NCBI GenBank assembly: GCA_024709365.1 | Contig: JANJWV010000181.1 | Span: forward strand, 1-50,994 | DNA length: 50,994 nucleotides | Direction of reading: 5' to 3' | From: Desulfomicrobium sp. | Lineage (GTDB): Bacteria; Desulfobacterota; Desulfovibrionia; Desulfovibrionales; Desulfomicrobiaceae | Shown: positions 37,793-46,644 of the stretch, piece after piece | Numbering within the stretch: the stretch's first letter is position 1 | Layout of the letters: each line of letters begins with the position of its first letter | The notes under the pieces: generated by a model | The model's input: only the letters and a program-made list of their open reading frames with translations | Databases searched by the model: none | What the model was told of the DNA's origin: nothing | Translations under genes and position numbers: made by a program

Positions 37793-39208
37793 CTAGAGAA
37801 GGCCGAGCCTGCGCGCGATTTCCCGGGCCGATTTGCGCCCCGCGCCCATGGCCAGGACCACCGTGGCCGCGCCGGTGACGATGTCCCCGCCGGCGAAAAC
37901 CATGGGGAGATCCGTCTCGCCGGTTTCGGGATCGGCCTGGATGTAGCCCCACTTGTTCAGCGTCAGTTCCGGGGTTTCGCGCAGCAGGACCTGGTTGGGC
38001 CCCGTGCCGATGCCCAGGATGGCCAGATCCGTGGGGATGTCGAAGAAGGCCCCTTCCACGGGAACGGGCTTGCGCCGCCCCGAGGCGTCGGGTTCGCCCA
38101 GTTCCATGCGCTGCACGGTCAGGCTCCGCAGATGGCCCTTCTCGTCGCCGTTGAAGGCCACGGGGGCGGCCAGATTCTCCAGGATAACCCCCTCCTCCAG
38201 AGCGTGCTCGAGTTCTTCGAGACGGGCCGGCATCTCCTCCTTGGTGCGGCGGTAGACGATGGTCACCTTCTCGGCGCCCAGGCGCAGGGCCGTGCGCGCG
38301 GCGTCCATGGACACGTTGCCGCCGCCCAGGACCGTGACCTGCCGGCCGGCCGCCACGGGCGTGTCCACGTCCGGGAACTTGTAGCCGCGCATCAGGTTGA
38401 CGCGGGTCAGGTACTCGTTGGCGCTGTAAACGCCCAAGAGGCTCTCGCCGGGGATGTTCAGGAACTTTGGCAGGCCCGCGCCCACGCCGATGAACACGGC
38501 CTTGTAGCCCTGATCGAAGAAGTCCTGGATGGACACGGTCTTGCCCACGACCCAGTTGGTCTTGAAGACCACGCCCATACGTTTCAGGAACTCCACTTCC
38601 GTGTGCACGATGGCCTTGGGCAGGCGGAACTCGGGGATGCCGTAGGTCAGGACGCCGCCAACTTCGTGCAGGGCCTCGAAGACGGTCACGGACACGCCCA
38701 GGGCGGCCAGGTAGCCGGCCGCCGTCAGGCTGCTCGGGCCCGAGCCCACGCAGGCGACCTTCAGGTCCTCGCGCAGGAGTTTGCAGTCATCCCCGCCGGT
38801 GATGGCGTCGCAGGGGTTCACGGCATAGTAGGAATCGGCCACGAAACGCTCCAGGCGTCCGATGGCGATGGGCTGGCCCGTCGGGTTCAGCTTGCACCGC
38901 AGTTCGCACTGCTTTTCCTGGGGACAGACCCGGCCGCAGACCGCGGGCAGGCTGTTGGTGACCTTGATGACCTTGTAGGCCTCGTCGAGCCGCCCCTCGG
39001 CCACCTCGCGGATGAAGGCCTTGCAGTCCACCTCGACCGGGCATCCGGCCTGGCAGGTGGGGTTCTTGCATTGCAGACAGCGCCTGGCCTCGGCCTGCGC
39101 CTGCTCCAGGGTATACCCCAGGGCGACCTCGTTGAAGTTGCCGCTGCGGACATGGGGGTCCTGCATGGGCATGGAAACGCGGGGGAGGAGTTTAGCTTTC
39201 TTTGCCAT
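37793..39208 (-). CDS. nfnB: NfnB / GltD-like NADPH flavoprotein subunit
   Basis: Large subunit of the NADH-dependent ferredoxin:NADP oxidoreductase (NfnAB), a flavin-bifurcating enzyme; often annotated gltA or sudA. 471 residues. N-terminal iron-sulfur Cys set (CLQCKNPTCQAGCP; CGRVCPQEKQCELRC), an FAD motif (VACVGSGPSSLTAAGYLAALG), and an NADP motif (VTVLGGGNVSMDAARTALRLG, then YRRTKEEMPA). ATG 39208 overlaps the end of nfnA by 17 bases; a GTG at 39217 is an alternative. No large glutamate synthase gene is nearby, and the pairing with NfnA supports Nfn over glutamate synthase. Confidence 0.92.
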   Translation of the reverse strand: MAKKAKLLPRVSMPMQDPHVRSGNFNEVALGYTLEQAQAEARRCLQCKNPTCQAGCPVEVDCKAFIREVAEGRLDEAYKVIKVTNSLPAVCGRVCPQEKQCELRCKLNPTGQPIAIGRLERFVADSYYAVNPCDAITGGDDCKLLREDLKVACVGSGPSSLTAAGYLAALGVSVTVFEALHEVGGVLTYGIPEFRLPKAIVHTEVEFLKRMGVVFKTNWVVGKTVSIQDFFDQGYKAVFIGVGAGLPKFLNIPGESLLGVYSANEYLTRVNLMRGYKFPDVDTPVAAGRQVTVLGGGNVSMDAARTALRLGAEKVTIVYRRTKEEMPARLEELEHALEEGVILENLAAPVAFNGDEKGHLRSLTVQRMELGEPDASGRRKPVPVEGAFFDIPTDLAILGIGTGPNQVLLRETPELTLNKWGYIQADPETGETDLPMVFAGGDIVTGAATVVLAMGAGRKSAREIARRLGLL

Positions 39209-40037
39209 GGCACTCACAATAGCACTTGTAGGACTGTTTTTCCTGCGGAACGTACGACCCCAGCCGCATCATCAGTTCGCCGAAATCCACCTTGTGGGCG
39301 TCGAACTCCGGGCCGTCCACGCAGGCGAAGCGGATGGAGTCGTCCACCCGCACCCGGCAGGCGCCGCACATGCCGATGCCGTCGACCATGATGGAATTGA
39401 GGCTGACCACCGTCTTCACGCCAAAGGGGCGGGTCACTTCGGCCACGGCGCGCATCATGGGCACCGGTCCAACGGCCACGACCTCCTTGACCTCCGGGTC
39501 CGATTCCAGGCGCTCCTTGAGAACCTGGGTCACGAAGCCCTTCTGGCCCTTGCTGCCGTCGTCCGTGGCGATCAGGACCTCGTGGCTGAACTTGGACAGT
39601 TCCTCCTCGAACAGCAGCAAGTCGGCCGAACGCGCGCCGATGATGGACACCACCTTGTTCCCGGCCTGGGCATGGCCCTTGGCGATGTGGTGCATGGCCG
39701 CGATGCCCGTGCCGCCGCCCACGCAGACGACGGTGCCGACCTTGTGGATGTCCGTGGCCCGGCCCAGGGGACCGCACAGGTCTAGGACCGCATCGCCTTC
39801 GCCCAGACTGTCCAGAATGGCCGTGCTCTTGCCCAGGACGAGATAGACGATGGTGATGGTGCCTTTTGCGGCATCGGCGTCGGCGATGGTCAGCGGAAAG
39901 CGCTCGCCGTCCTCCGCCACGCGCAGGATGACGAAATTGCCCGGCTTGGCCTTGGCCGCGATCTCGGGTGCGTCCAGGGTCATCTCCGTGACCCGGCCGG
40001 GAATGAGAATTCTTTTTTTCAGTATGGTCGTGCTCAC
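39192..40037 (-). CDS. nfnA: NfnA / ferredoxin-NADP reductase-like subunit
   Basis: Small subunit of NfnAB. About 281 residues. An FAD domain (ILRVAEDGERFPLTIAD), an NAD-binding part (VVCVGGGTGIAAMHHIA), and a C-terminal [2Fe-2S] Cys set (GIGMCGACRVRVDD, FACVDGPEF) are visible. The GTG at 40037 is preferred because GGAGG stands five bases before it; the ATG at 40049 has only a weak site. The enzyme balances NADH, NADPH and reduced ferredoxin, useful for sulfate-grown cells. Confidence 0.92.
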   Translation of the reverse strand: MSTTILKKRILIPGRVTEMTLDAPEIAAKAKPGNFVILRVAEDGERFPLTIADADAAKGTITIVYLVLGKSTAILDSLGEGDAVLDLCGPLGRATDIHKVGTVVCVGGGTGIAAMHHIAKGHAQAGNKVVSIIGARSADLLLFEEELSKFSHEVLIATDDGSKGQKGFVTQVLKERLESDPEVKEVVAVGPVPMMRAVAEVTRPFGVKTVVSLNSIMVDGIGMCGACRVRVDDSIRFACVDGPEFDAHKVDFGELMMRLGSYVPQEKQSYKCYCECHGKES

Positions 40038-40108
40038 CAATTCCTCCATGCCCTAACCTGGGCGTCTTATTGAACAAGTGGCCCAGAACACCGCCGTTGT
40101 CCCACTGC

Positions 40109-40135
40109 TTGTCAAACTACCTGGGCGATTATAAA
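40109..40135 (+). promoter_or_regulatory. Candidate promoter of the 121-residue gene
   Basis: TTGTCA (40109-40114) and TATAAA (40130-40135) with a short 15-base spacer, about 30 bases before the gene's ATG. A minus-strand TTGACA overlaps here (40115-40110) and may serve nfnA. Confidence 0.3.
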
Positions 40136-40166
40136 GAAATATGAATCCCAAAGGAAGGATTTGCCT

Positions 40167-40532
40167 ATGACCCCAGACCCCATCAGCACGTATTCCAGTC
40201 AGAGCATCGGCTCCGACGCGCAGTGGAATTCGGGGTTGTCACGGCAGATGCTTTCGGCCCGCGTCACCACCCGAACCGTCGGCGTGCAGCTCGGCAAGCT
40301 CGGCGTCAGCCTGAGCACCCAGAACATCTCCTTCGCCGACGAGCCCGCACCCAAGATCCTCAAGGACTTCGCCCAGGAACTGGAACTCCAGTACCTGACC
40401 CAGCACGTATCGCCCTACCGGCCGGCCGGGGACTACGCCCCCAACCCGACCACCCGGCGCCTGGGCGCCATGGCCTACGGGCAGCAGGCCAACCTGCGCA
40501 GCGTCTCCCCCATGATCAGCGTCGTGGTCTAG
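40167..40532 (+). CDS. Unrecognised 121-residue protein
   Basis: Not recognised. ATG 40167 has AAGGAAGG at about 40151-40158, a good ribosome-binding site. The first 35 residues are Ser/Thr-rich and probably flexible; a middle stretch VGVQLGKLGVSLSTQNISFADEPAPKILKDFAQELELQYLTQHV has strand and helix character; the rest is Pro/Arg/Tyr-containing. There is no signal peptide, cysteine or membrane segment. It stands alone between divergent nfnA and convergent alaS with its own promoter-like sequence, and codon use is like real genes. Alternative TTG start at 40161. Confidence 0.7.
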   Translation: MTPDPISTYSSQSIGSDAQWNSGLSRQMLSARVTTRTVGVQLGKLGVSLSTQNISFADEPAPKILKDFAQELELQYLTQHVSPYRPAGDYAPNPTTRRLGAMAYGQQANLRSVSPMISVVV

Positions 40533-40601
40533 CACGCTGCGCGGAGATCTCGTCAAAAAGATTATCGATTGTCAAGACCGTCCGACCGGGACCTAAAGTG
40601 A

Positions 40602-40627
40602 AAGGGCCGCTCCATGAGGCGGCCCTT
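40602..40627. terminator. Convergent terminator between the 121-residue gene and alaS
   Basis: GGGCCGC and GCGGCCC arms with an 8-base loop; the minus strand continues CCCTTTCACTTT and the plus strand CCCTTCC. More useful for alaS than for the plus-strand gene. Confidence 0.65.
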
Positions 40628-40632
40628 CCACA

Positions 40633-43272
40633 TCACTGCGCCAGAAAGGCCTCGAGCCTGTCCAGAGCCCGGTCGATGCCCGCGGGCTCCGAGCCGCCTG
40701 CCTGAGCCAGATCCGGACGCCCGCCGCCGCCGCCCTTGATCTCTCCCGAGACCTCCTTGATGAGCGCCGGGGCCGTGTAGCGGCCGTGCAGGTCCTTGCT
40801 GACCGACAGCACCAGCATGGCCTTGCCGTCGATCTCGGCGGCCAGGGCGATGATGCCGCTTGCGATCTTGGAGCGCAGGTCGTCCATGAGATTACGCAGC
40901 GCGTTCATGTCCGGCGCCTCGACCCTCTTCGCCAGCACCTTCATGCCGGCGATGTCCTTGGCCTCGGAGGCCAGGTCCTTGCCGCTCTCGGACATGACCT
41001 TGGCCTGCAGGGCCTGCAGCTCCTTGGACAGGGCCTTGGCCTGATCCTGCAGGGCCGCGATCTTCTTCGAAACCTCGTTCGGTGCGGCCTTGAGCAGGGC
41101 GGCCGCGTGGCGGACCTCCTCGCGCTGGGCCTGCCAGTGGCGCAGGGCGTCCCAGCCCGTCAGGGCCTCGATGCGGCGCACGCCGGCTGCGATGCCGGCC
41201 TCGGACAGGATGGCGAAGGAACCGGCCTGGCCCGTGGACTCCAGGTGCGTGCCGCCGCACAGCTCCACGGATTCGCCGGCCATTTCGACCACACGCACGT
41301 CGGCCTCGTACTTCTCGCCGAACAGGGCCATGGCCTGTTTTTCGTTCACGGCCGCGTCGTAGGACATGACCTGTGTGGTGATGGGCGCGTCGGCCAGGAT
41401 GGCCCGGTTGACCTCGTCCTCGACCCGCTGCAGCTCCTCGGCCGTGAGGCCCGAGATGTGGGTGAAGTCGAAGCGCAGGCGCGACGGGCCCACCAGGGAG
41501 CCGGCCTGCTTGACGTGATCGCCCAGCACCCGGCGCAGGGCCGCGTGCAGCAGGTGGGTGGAGGAGTGGTTGCGGGCCGTGGCCACACGCTCGCCTTCCT
41601 CGACGAAAAGCTCAACTTCCTGGTCGGCCAGGATCTCGCCTCCGCTGACCTCGATCTTGTGCACGAGGAGCGTCGGCGCGGGCTTCAGGGTATCGACCAC
41701 GCGGGCCGCACCCGTGGGGGCCTGCACCCGGCCCGTGTCGCCCATCTGGCCGCCGGACTCGCCGTAGAACGGGGTCTTGAGCGTGACCATGAAGCCCGTG
41801 CCGCCGGTCAGGCGCTCGACGGGCTGGCCTTCGGCGTCCAGCAGGGCCACGATGCGGCTCACGGCGGACAGGCAGTCATAGCCGATGAAGGCGGACTCCA
41901 GGCCCGAACCCATGAGGGCCGCGAACTGCCCGGCCAGGCCCTTGTCGCCGGAACCGGCCCAGGCTTCCTTGGATTTCTTCTTCTGCACGGCCATGTGCTC
42001 GCGGAAACCCGCCTCGTCCACGGCAAAGCCCTGCTTCTCGGCGATGTCGTTGACGATATCGAGGGGGAACCCGTAGGTGTCGTAAAGCTTGAAAGCCGTC
42101 TCGCCCGAGATGGTCCTGCTCCCGGCGGATGCAAGGCTCGCCATCTCGTCCTCGAGGATGCGCAGACCCTTGTCCAGGGTCTCGCCGAAACGCTCCTCCT
42201 CCTGGCGCACGACGCGGACCATGAAGTCCTTGCCCGCCACGAGTTCGGGGAAGGTCGCGCCCATCTCGGCCACGACCTGGGCCGTGGTCTCGCACAGGAA
42301 GGGTTCACCAAAGCCCAGCAGCTTGCCGAAGCGGTAGGCGCGGCGGATCAGGCGGCGAAGGACGTAGCCGCGGCCCTCGTTGGAGGGCAGCATGCCGTCG
42401 GCCAGCAGGAAGGCGATGGAGCGGCTGTGGTCGGCGATGACGCGCAGGGCCGTGTCCGAATCGTCGTGCTGGCGGTAGGCCACGCCGGCCTTCTTGGCCA
42501 TGGTCTGAATCAGGCCCTGGAAGAGGTCGGTGTCGAAATTCGAGCGCTTGCCCTGGCAGATGGCCGTGATGCGCTCCAGGCCCATGCCCGTGTCGATGCT
42601 CGGCTTGGGCAGGGGCGTCATGGTCCCGTCGGCCGAGCGGTTGAACTGCATGAAGACGAGGTTCCAAATTTCCAGGAACCGGTCGCAGTCGCACTTGCCG
42701 ATGCCGCAGTCCGGGCCGCAGGCCATGTCCGCGCCCTGGTCCACGTAGATCTCGGAGCAGGGGCCGCAGGGGCCGGTGTCGCCCATGGCCCAGAAGTTGT
42801 CCTTCTCGCCCAGGCGGAAAATGCGCTCGGCCGGCACGCCGGCCACCTTCTGCCACAGCTCCCCGGCCTCGTCGTCGTCGCGGAAGATGGAGACGTAGAG
42901 GCGGCTCTTGTCGAGGCCAAGCTCGACGGTCACGAAGTTCCAGGCGAAGCGGATGGCGTCTTCCTTGAAGTAGTCGCCGAAGGAGAAGTTGCCGAGCATC
43001 TCGAAGAAGGTGTGGTGGCGCGCCGTGCGGCCGACGTTCTCCAGGTCGTTGTGCTTGCCGCCCACGCGCAGGCACTTCTGGGAGGTGGCGGCTCGGGTGT
43101 AGTCGCGCTTCTCCTGGCCCAGGAAGATCTTCTTGAACTGGACCATGCCCGCGTTGGTGAAAAGCAGGGTCGGGTCATCCTGGGGGACCAGGGAGGAGCT
43201 GGGCTGCACGCTGTGGCCGTGCTTTTCGAAATATTCCAAAAACCGTTTACGGATTTCACCGGCGCTGATCAC
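40633..43272 (-). CDS. alaS: Alanyl-tRNA synthetase
   Basis: Charges tRNA-Ala and edits mischarged Ser/Gly. 879 residues from a GTG start at 43272, which gives the family N-terminus [19 protein letters not shown] and has GAGG eight bases before it; the upstream ATG at 43296 lacks a site. Class II core ([36 protein letters not shown]), editing-domain zinc motif in [12 protein letters not shown] and [11 protein letters not shown], and the C-Ala end [14 protein letters not shown] are all present. Downstream of recA with a hairpin between. Confidence 0.98.
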   Translation of the reverse strand: MISAGEIRKRFLEYFEKHGHSVQPSSSLVPQDDPTLLFTNAGMVQFKKIFLGQEKRDYTRAATSQKCLRVGGKHNDLENVGRTARHHTFFEMLGNFSFGDYFKEDAIRFAWNFVTVELGLDKSRLYVSIFRDDDEAGELWQKVAGVPAERIFRLGEKDNFWAMGDTGPCGPCSEIYVDQGADMACGPDCGIGKCDCDRFLEIWNLVFMQFNRSADGTMTPLPKPSIDTGMGLERITAICQGKRSNFDTDLFQGLIQTMAKKAGVAYRQHDDSDTALRVIADHSRSIAFLLADGMLPSNEGRGYVLRRLIRRAYRFGKLLGFGEPFLCETTAQVVAEMGATFPELVAGKDFMVRVVRQEEERFGETLDKGLRILEDEMASLASAGSRTISGETAFKLYDTYGFPLDIVNDIAEKQGFAVDEAGFREHMAVQKKKSKEAWAGSGDKGLAGQFAALMGSGLESAFIGYDCLSAVSRIVALLDAEGQPVERLTGGTGFMVTLKTPFYGESGGQMGDTGRVQAPTGAARVVDTLKPAPTLLVHKIEVSGGEILADQEVELFVEEGERVATARNHSSTHLLHAALRRVLGDHVKQAGSLVGPSRLRFDFTHISGLTAEELQRVEDEVNRAILADAPITTQVMSYDAAVNEKQAMALFGEKYEADVRVVEMAGESVELCGGTHLESTGQAGSFAILSEAGIAAGVRRIEALTGWDALRHWQAQREEVRHAAALLKAAPNEVSKKIAALQDQAKALSKELQALQAKVMSESGKDLASEAKDIAGMKVLAKRVEAPDMNALRNLMDDLRSKIASGIIALAAEIDGKAMLVLSVSKDLHGRYTAPALIKEVSGEIKGGGGGRPDLAQAGGSEPAGIDRALDRLEAFLAQ

Positions 43273-43320
43273 GTTCGTTACCTCGTTACACCCCATCTGC
43301 AGCGGGGCCTGAATGGTATG

Positions 43321-43359
43321 AAAAGGGCATGGAGTCCCGCAAAGGCGGGAATCCATGCC
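43321..43359 (-). terminator. Hairpin/terminator between recA and alaS, REP-like
   Basis: On the minus strand GGCATGGA..TCCCGC pairs with GCGGGA..TCCATGCC around CTTT, followed by CTTTT. The core (TCCCGC-CTTT-GCGGGA beside TGGA) looks like the dispersed extragenic palindromes seen in many proteobacteria. Confidence 0.7.
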
Positions 43360-43380
43360 TGATGAATGTTTCCTGAAATA

Positions 43381-44433
43381 CTACTCGGCAGGCGCCGCCG
43401 CGGGCGCTTCCTCGGGCACGGGCATGCCCAGGTGTTCGAGCAGGGCGCGCTCGATCTGCATGCGCAGCTCGTCGTTGTCCTGCAGGAAGGCGCGCACGTT
43501 CTCCTTGCCCTGGCCCAGACGCTCGGAGCCGAAGGCGTACCAGGCGCCGCTCTTGTCGACGATGCCCTGCTCCACGCCCAGGTCGAGCAGTTCGCCCACG
43601 CGGGAGATGCCGGTGCCGAAGAGCACGTCGTACTCGGCCTCGCGGAAGGGCGGGGCCATCTTGTTCTTGACCACCTTGACCCGCACGCGGTTGCCGTACG
43701 ACTCCTCCTTGTCCTTCAGGGTCTGGATGCGGCGCAGGTCCATGCGCACGGAGGCGTAGAACTTGAGGGCGTTGCCGCCCGTGGTCGTCTCGGGGCTGCC
43801 GTAGCCGGTCATGCCGATCTTCATGCGCAGCTGGTTGATGAAGATGATGGACGTGCGGGACTTGTGGATGGTGCCCGTCAGCTTGCGCATGGCGTGGGAC
43901 ATGAGGCGGGCCTGGCTGCCGACCTGGGTCTCGCCCATGTTCCCCTCGAGTTCGGCCTGGGGGATGAGGGCCGCCACGGAGTCGACCACGACCACGTCCA
44001 CGGCGCCGGAGCGGACCAGCATGTCCGCGATCTCCAGGGCCTGCTCGCCGTAGTCGGGCTGGGAGATGAGCAGTTCCTCGGTCTTGACCCCGAGCCTGCG
44101 GGCGTAGTTGATGTCCAGAGCGTGCTCGGCGTCGATGAAGGCCGCCACGCCGCCGCGCTTCTGGGCCTCGGCGATGATGTGCAGGGCCTGGGTGGTCTTG
44201 CCCGAGGATTCCGGCCCGAAGATCTCCGTCACACGGCCGCGCGGGATGCCGCCGACGCCCAGGGCCAGATCCAGCCCGATGGATCCCGTGGGGATGACCG
44301 GGACGACCTGGTGGGACGTGTCGGAAAGGCGCATGACCGAGCCCTGGCCGTAGCGGCGCTCGATGGTGGCCAGCGCGGTTTCCAGCGCTTCGCGGCGCGC
44401 GTCTTCGGGGGATGCGGTTTTTGGTCGGGCCAT
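43381..44433 (-). CDS. recA: Recombinase RecA
   Basis: Strand-exchange ATPase for homologous recombination and SOS induction. 350 residues. Walker A GPESSGKT at 73-80, Walker [11 protein letters not shown], the L1/L2 loop region ([53 protein letters not shown]) are intact. ATG 44433 has GGAG seven bases upstream; the ATG at 44445 lacks a site. No clear LexA box found upstream, and no recX between recA and alaS. Confidence 0.98.
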   Translation of the reverse strand: MARPKTASPEDARREALETALATIERRYGQGSVMRLSDTSHQVVPVIPTGSIGLDLALGVGGIPRGRVTEIFGPESSGKTTQALHIIAEAQKRGGVAAFIDAEHALDINYARRLGVKTEELLISQPDYGEQALEIADMLVRSGAVDVVVVDSVAALIPQAELEGNMGETQVGSQARLMSHAMRKLTGTIHKSRTSIIFINQLRMKIGMTGYGSPETTTGGNALKFYASVRMDLRRIQTLKDKEESYGNRVRVKVVKNKMAPPFREAEYDVLFGTGISRVGELLDLGVEQGIVDKSGAWYAFGSERLGQGKENVRAFLQDNDELRMQIERALLEHLGMPVPEEAPAAAPAE

Positions 44434-44617
44434 GAGATGCTCCATGAAAGTTGTGGTTCGGCGAAAACAGAGAAACAAGCGCTCGTAGCAAATAAGGGTA
44501 TGGAAGACAATGCCGGGAAACCGGTGCCCGGCGCCGCCCTCCGGTTCGACAATATGCCCACGCCGAGCCGGTTTTCCCCCGGGGACGCCGGTCGCGTTCG
44601 ATGCCCCGCGCTCGTCT

Positions 44618-45463
44618 TCAGGCGATGCGCCGCCCGACGAAGGCGGCGACGAGAATGACCGCCATGCCGATCACGGCGTGGGGCGTCACGGCGGCGCCGC
44701 GGGCCAGGGCCGCCAGCAGGACGGCCAGGGGAGGGGTGAGGTAGGAGAGGTAGCCGATGACGGTCATGTTGCCCGTGGTCACGGCCCGGTTCCAGAGGGT
44801 GAAGGACAGGCCCAGGGGTACGAGTCCCAGATACAGGGCCGAGAGCAGCGCGCCTGTGGGCGGCAGCCCCTGGGGGGCGCCGGCGGCGTAGACCGCGGTC
44901 GAGCAGGCCGCGGCCAGGACGGTGAAGGCGGGCATGTAGTCGCGCTCGGGCCGCAGCCGCGACAGGGCAACGGAGAAGCTGCTCCAGATGAGGCCGCAGC
45001 ACAGGGCCAGGGCGTAGCCCGGGAGGTGGGCCGGGTCGAACTGCAGGCTCCTGCCGCCGGACACGACCAGCCCCGCCCCCAGGAGCCCGGCCAGGGCCAC
45101 GGCCAGCACGGGGAGGGACAGGCGGCGCCTGGCCAGAACCGATGAAAAGACCACGATCCAGAAGGACCAGGTCGTCGTCAGGATGGCCCCCTCCACCAGG
45201 GGGGCGCGGTCCAGGGCCAGGTAGTAGACCGCGTGGTAGCCGAAGATGCCGACGAGGCCCAGGGCGGCCATGGGCGGCGAGGGCCAGGGAATGGTCGCGC
45301 GCTTCGAGATGAGCATTTCCTGCGCGGCCAGGTACAGCGCGGCCGGCACGAAGCTGAAGAACAGCAGCTCCGGCACCGAGAGACCGTCCAGGCCGCTGCC
45401 CGTGGCCGCCGGCAGGCTGGCCCAGCAGAGCACCGCGCCCATGGCGTAGAGGTAGGGTTTCAT
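44618..45463 (-). CDS. EamA-family (DMT) transporter
   Basis: 281 residues, almost entirely hydrophobic, with about ten predicted membrane segments in two EamA repeats; the second repeat ends [18 protein letters not shown], typical of the family. Likely exports or imports a small metabolite; substrate unknown. It begins 9 bases after the tRNA-binding protein gene, so the two are cotranscribed. Confidence 0.85.
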   Translation of the reverse strand: MKPYLYAMGAVLCWASLPAATGSGLDGLSVPELLFFSFVPAALYLAAQEMLISKRATIPWPSPPMAALGLVGIFGYHAVYYLALDRAPLVEGAILTTTWSFWIVVFSSVLARRRLSLPVLAVALAGLLGAGLVVSGGRSLQFDPAHLPGYALALCCGLIWSSFSVALSRLRPERDYMPAFTVLAAACSTAVYAAGAPQGLPPTGALLSALYLGLVPLGLSFTLWNRAVTTGNMTVIGYLSYLTPPLAVLLAALARGAAVTPHAVIGMAVILVAAFVGRRIA

Positions 45464-45472
45464 GGGCGCGGC

Positions 45473-45832
45473 CTAGAAGAGCTTGCTGCCGAGCTTGGCG
45501 TTCACGGCCGGGGAGACGAAGGTCGCCTCGCCGCTGTCCCTGCCCGGGTACTGCACGCCGAGCACGAGGGCTTCCGAGACGACCGGCCCCATCTGTCGCG
45601 GCGGGAAGTTGAGCACCCCGAGCACCAGCCGCCCCACGACCTCGTCAAGGGGGTGGGCGGTGAAACGCCCGTAACTCGTGCGGCGGCCGTATTTGCCGAA
45701 GTCGATGACCATCCTGTACGTCGGCTTGGGGGTCTCGGCGCAGGGCTCGGCCTCGACGATGCGCCCGAGACGGATGTCCAGGAGGCCGAAGGACTCTTCG
45801 AAGCTCACCTCGGATTTCAGTTCAGCAGCCAT
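45473..45832 (-). CDS. CsaA-like tRNA-binding domain protein
   Basis: 119 residues, a single OB-fold tRNA-binding domain as in the C-terminal part of MetG: FGLLDIRLGRIVEAEPC, then YRMVIDFGKYGRRTSYGRFTAHP, and VLGVLNFPPRQMGPVVSEALVLGV. CsaA-type proteins bind tRNA or unfolded proteins and can have chaperone activity. Start has AGGAGAA. It lies between lysE and the EamA gene. Confidence 0.88.
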   Translation of the reverse strand: MAAELKSEVSFEESFGLLDIRLGRIVEAEPCAETPKPTYRMVIDFGKYGRRTSYGRFTAHPLDEVVGRLVLGVLNFPPRQMGPVVSEALVLGVQYPGRDSGEATFVSPAVNAKLGSKLF

Positions 45833-45857
45833 GCATTCTCCTTGTGCGATGTGCCCC

Positions 45858-46484
45858 TCACGCCTGCCGCAGAGAGGCCAGGGCCAGGGTCAGGCCGAGG
45901 CAGACCAGGACGCCGCCGATGCCCCGCTCCACATGGTGCCGGGCCGATGCGACGACCCGCTGGGCCGGGACCGAGGAAAAGGCCAGGGCAACCAGGACGA
46001 ACCACGCCAGGTGCGCCAGGGACATGAACGCCCCGTAGCCGAGCTGGACCGGCAGGGGGGTCCGTGGGCTGACGACCTGGGTGAACAGGCTGACCACGAA
46101 GAGGGTGGTCTTGGGGTTGGTGGCGTTGGTCAGAAAACCGCGGCGCAGGGCGCCGAGGTCGGACAGGGGCGGCAAGGGCGCCGCGCCGGGTTCCGCGGGC
46201 CGGGCCCGCAGCATGCCGACGCCGAGCCAGACGAGATAGGCCGCGCCCAGATACTTGATCAGGCCGAAAAGCGTCTCCGACCGGGAGATGACGAGGCCCA
46301 CCCCCAGCAGGCTGTAGGCCACATGGACCAGCACGCCAAGGGAGATGCCGACGGCGGTCAGCACCCCCGCACGCCTGGAGATGACCATGCTGTTGCGGGT
46401 GACCATGGCGAAATCCGCGCCGGGGCTGACGACGGCCAATATGGTGATGGTGGCGACGGTGACGAGTTCGAGCATCTTTCCCAT
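45858..46484 (-). CDS. LysE/RhtB-family amino-acid exporter
   Basis: 208 residues with about six hydrophobic segments. Family motif near the N-terminus (VVSPGADFAMVTRNSM) and the central GAAYLVWLGVGMLRA segment are clear, followed by FLTNATNPKTTLFVVSLF. Exports an amino acid or related compound; substrate unknown. Start at 46484 (MGKM) or 46475 (MLEL); both fit, neither has an ideal ribosome-binding site. Confidence 0.88.
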   Translation of the reverse strand: MGKMLELVTVATITILAVVSPGADFAMVTRNSMVISRRAGVLTAVGISLGVLVHVAYSLLGVGLVISRSETLFGLIKYLGAAYLVWLGVGMLRARPAEPGAAPLPPLSDLGALRRGFLTNATNPKTTLFVVSLFTQVVSPRTPLPVQLGYGAFMSLAHLAWFVLVALAFSSVPAQRVVASARHHVERGIGGVLVCLGLTLALASLRQA

Positions 46485-46644
46485 CCGCAGAAGTGTTGCG
46501 CCTCGGGCGCAAAGCCCGGACGCCCGCATGGGCCTTACGCCGTGTTGCGCAGGAAACGCAAGCCTTTGCTTCTTGCCGCTTGTCCCTCGGGTGGAACTCG
46601 GATAGCGAGGAGGATGCAGCGCTCAAAGGGTTCAAGGAGTCCCC

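Noticed and set aside
37793-39208. Glutamate synthase small subunit as the function of nfnB
   Set aside because: No large glutamate synthase gene is near, and the overlapping partner is the NfnA-type reductase, so NfnAB is the better reading.
40786-43362. 858-residue open frame on the plus strand
   Set aside because: Antisense of alaS.
44434-44617. LexA-type SOS box upstream of recA
   Set aside because: I looked on both strands for CTGT-N8-ACAG-like and related palindromes and found none convincing.
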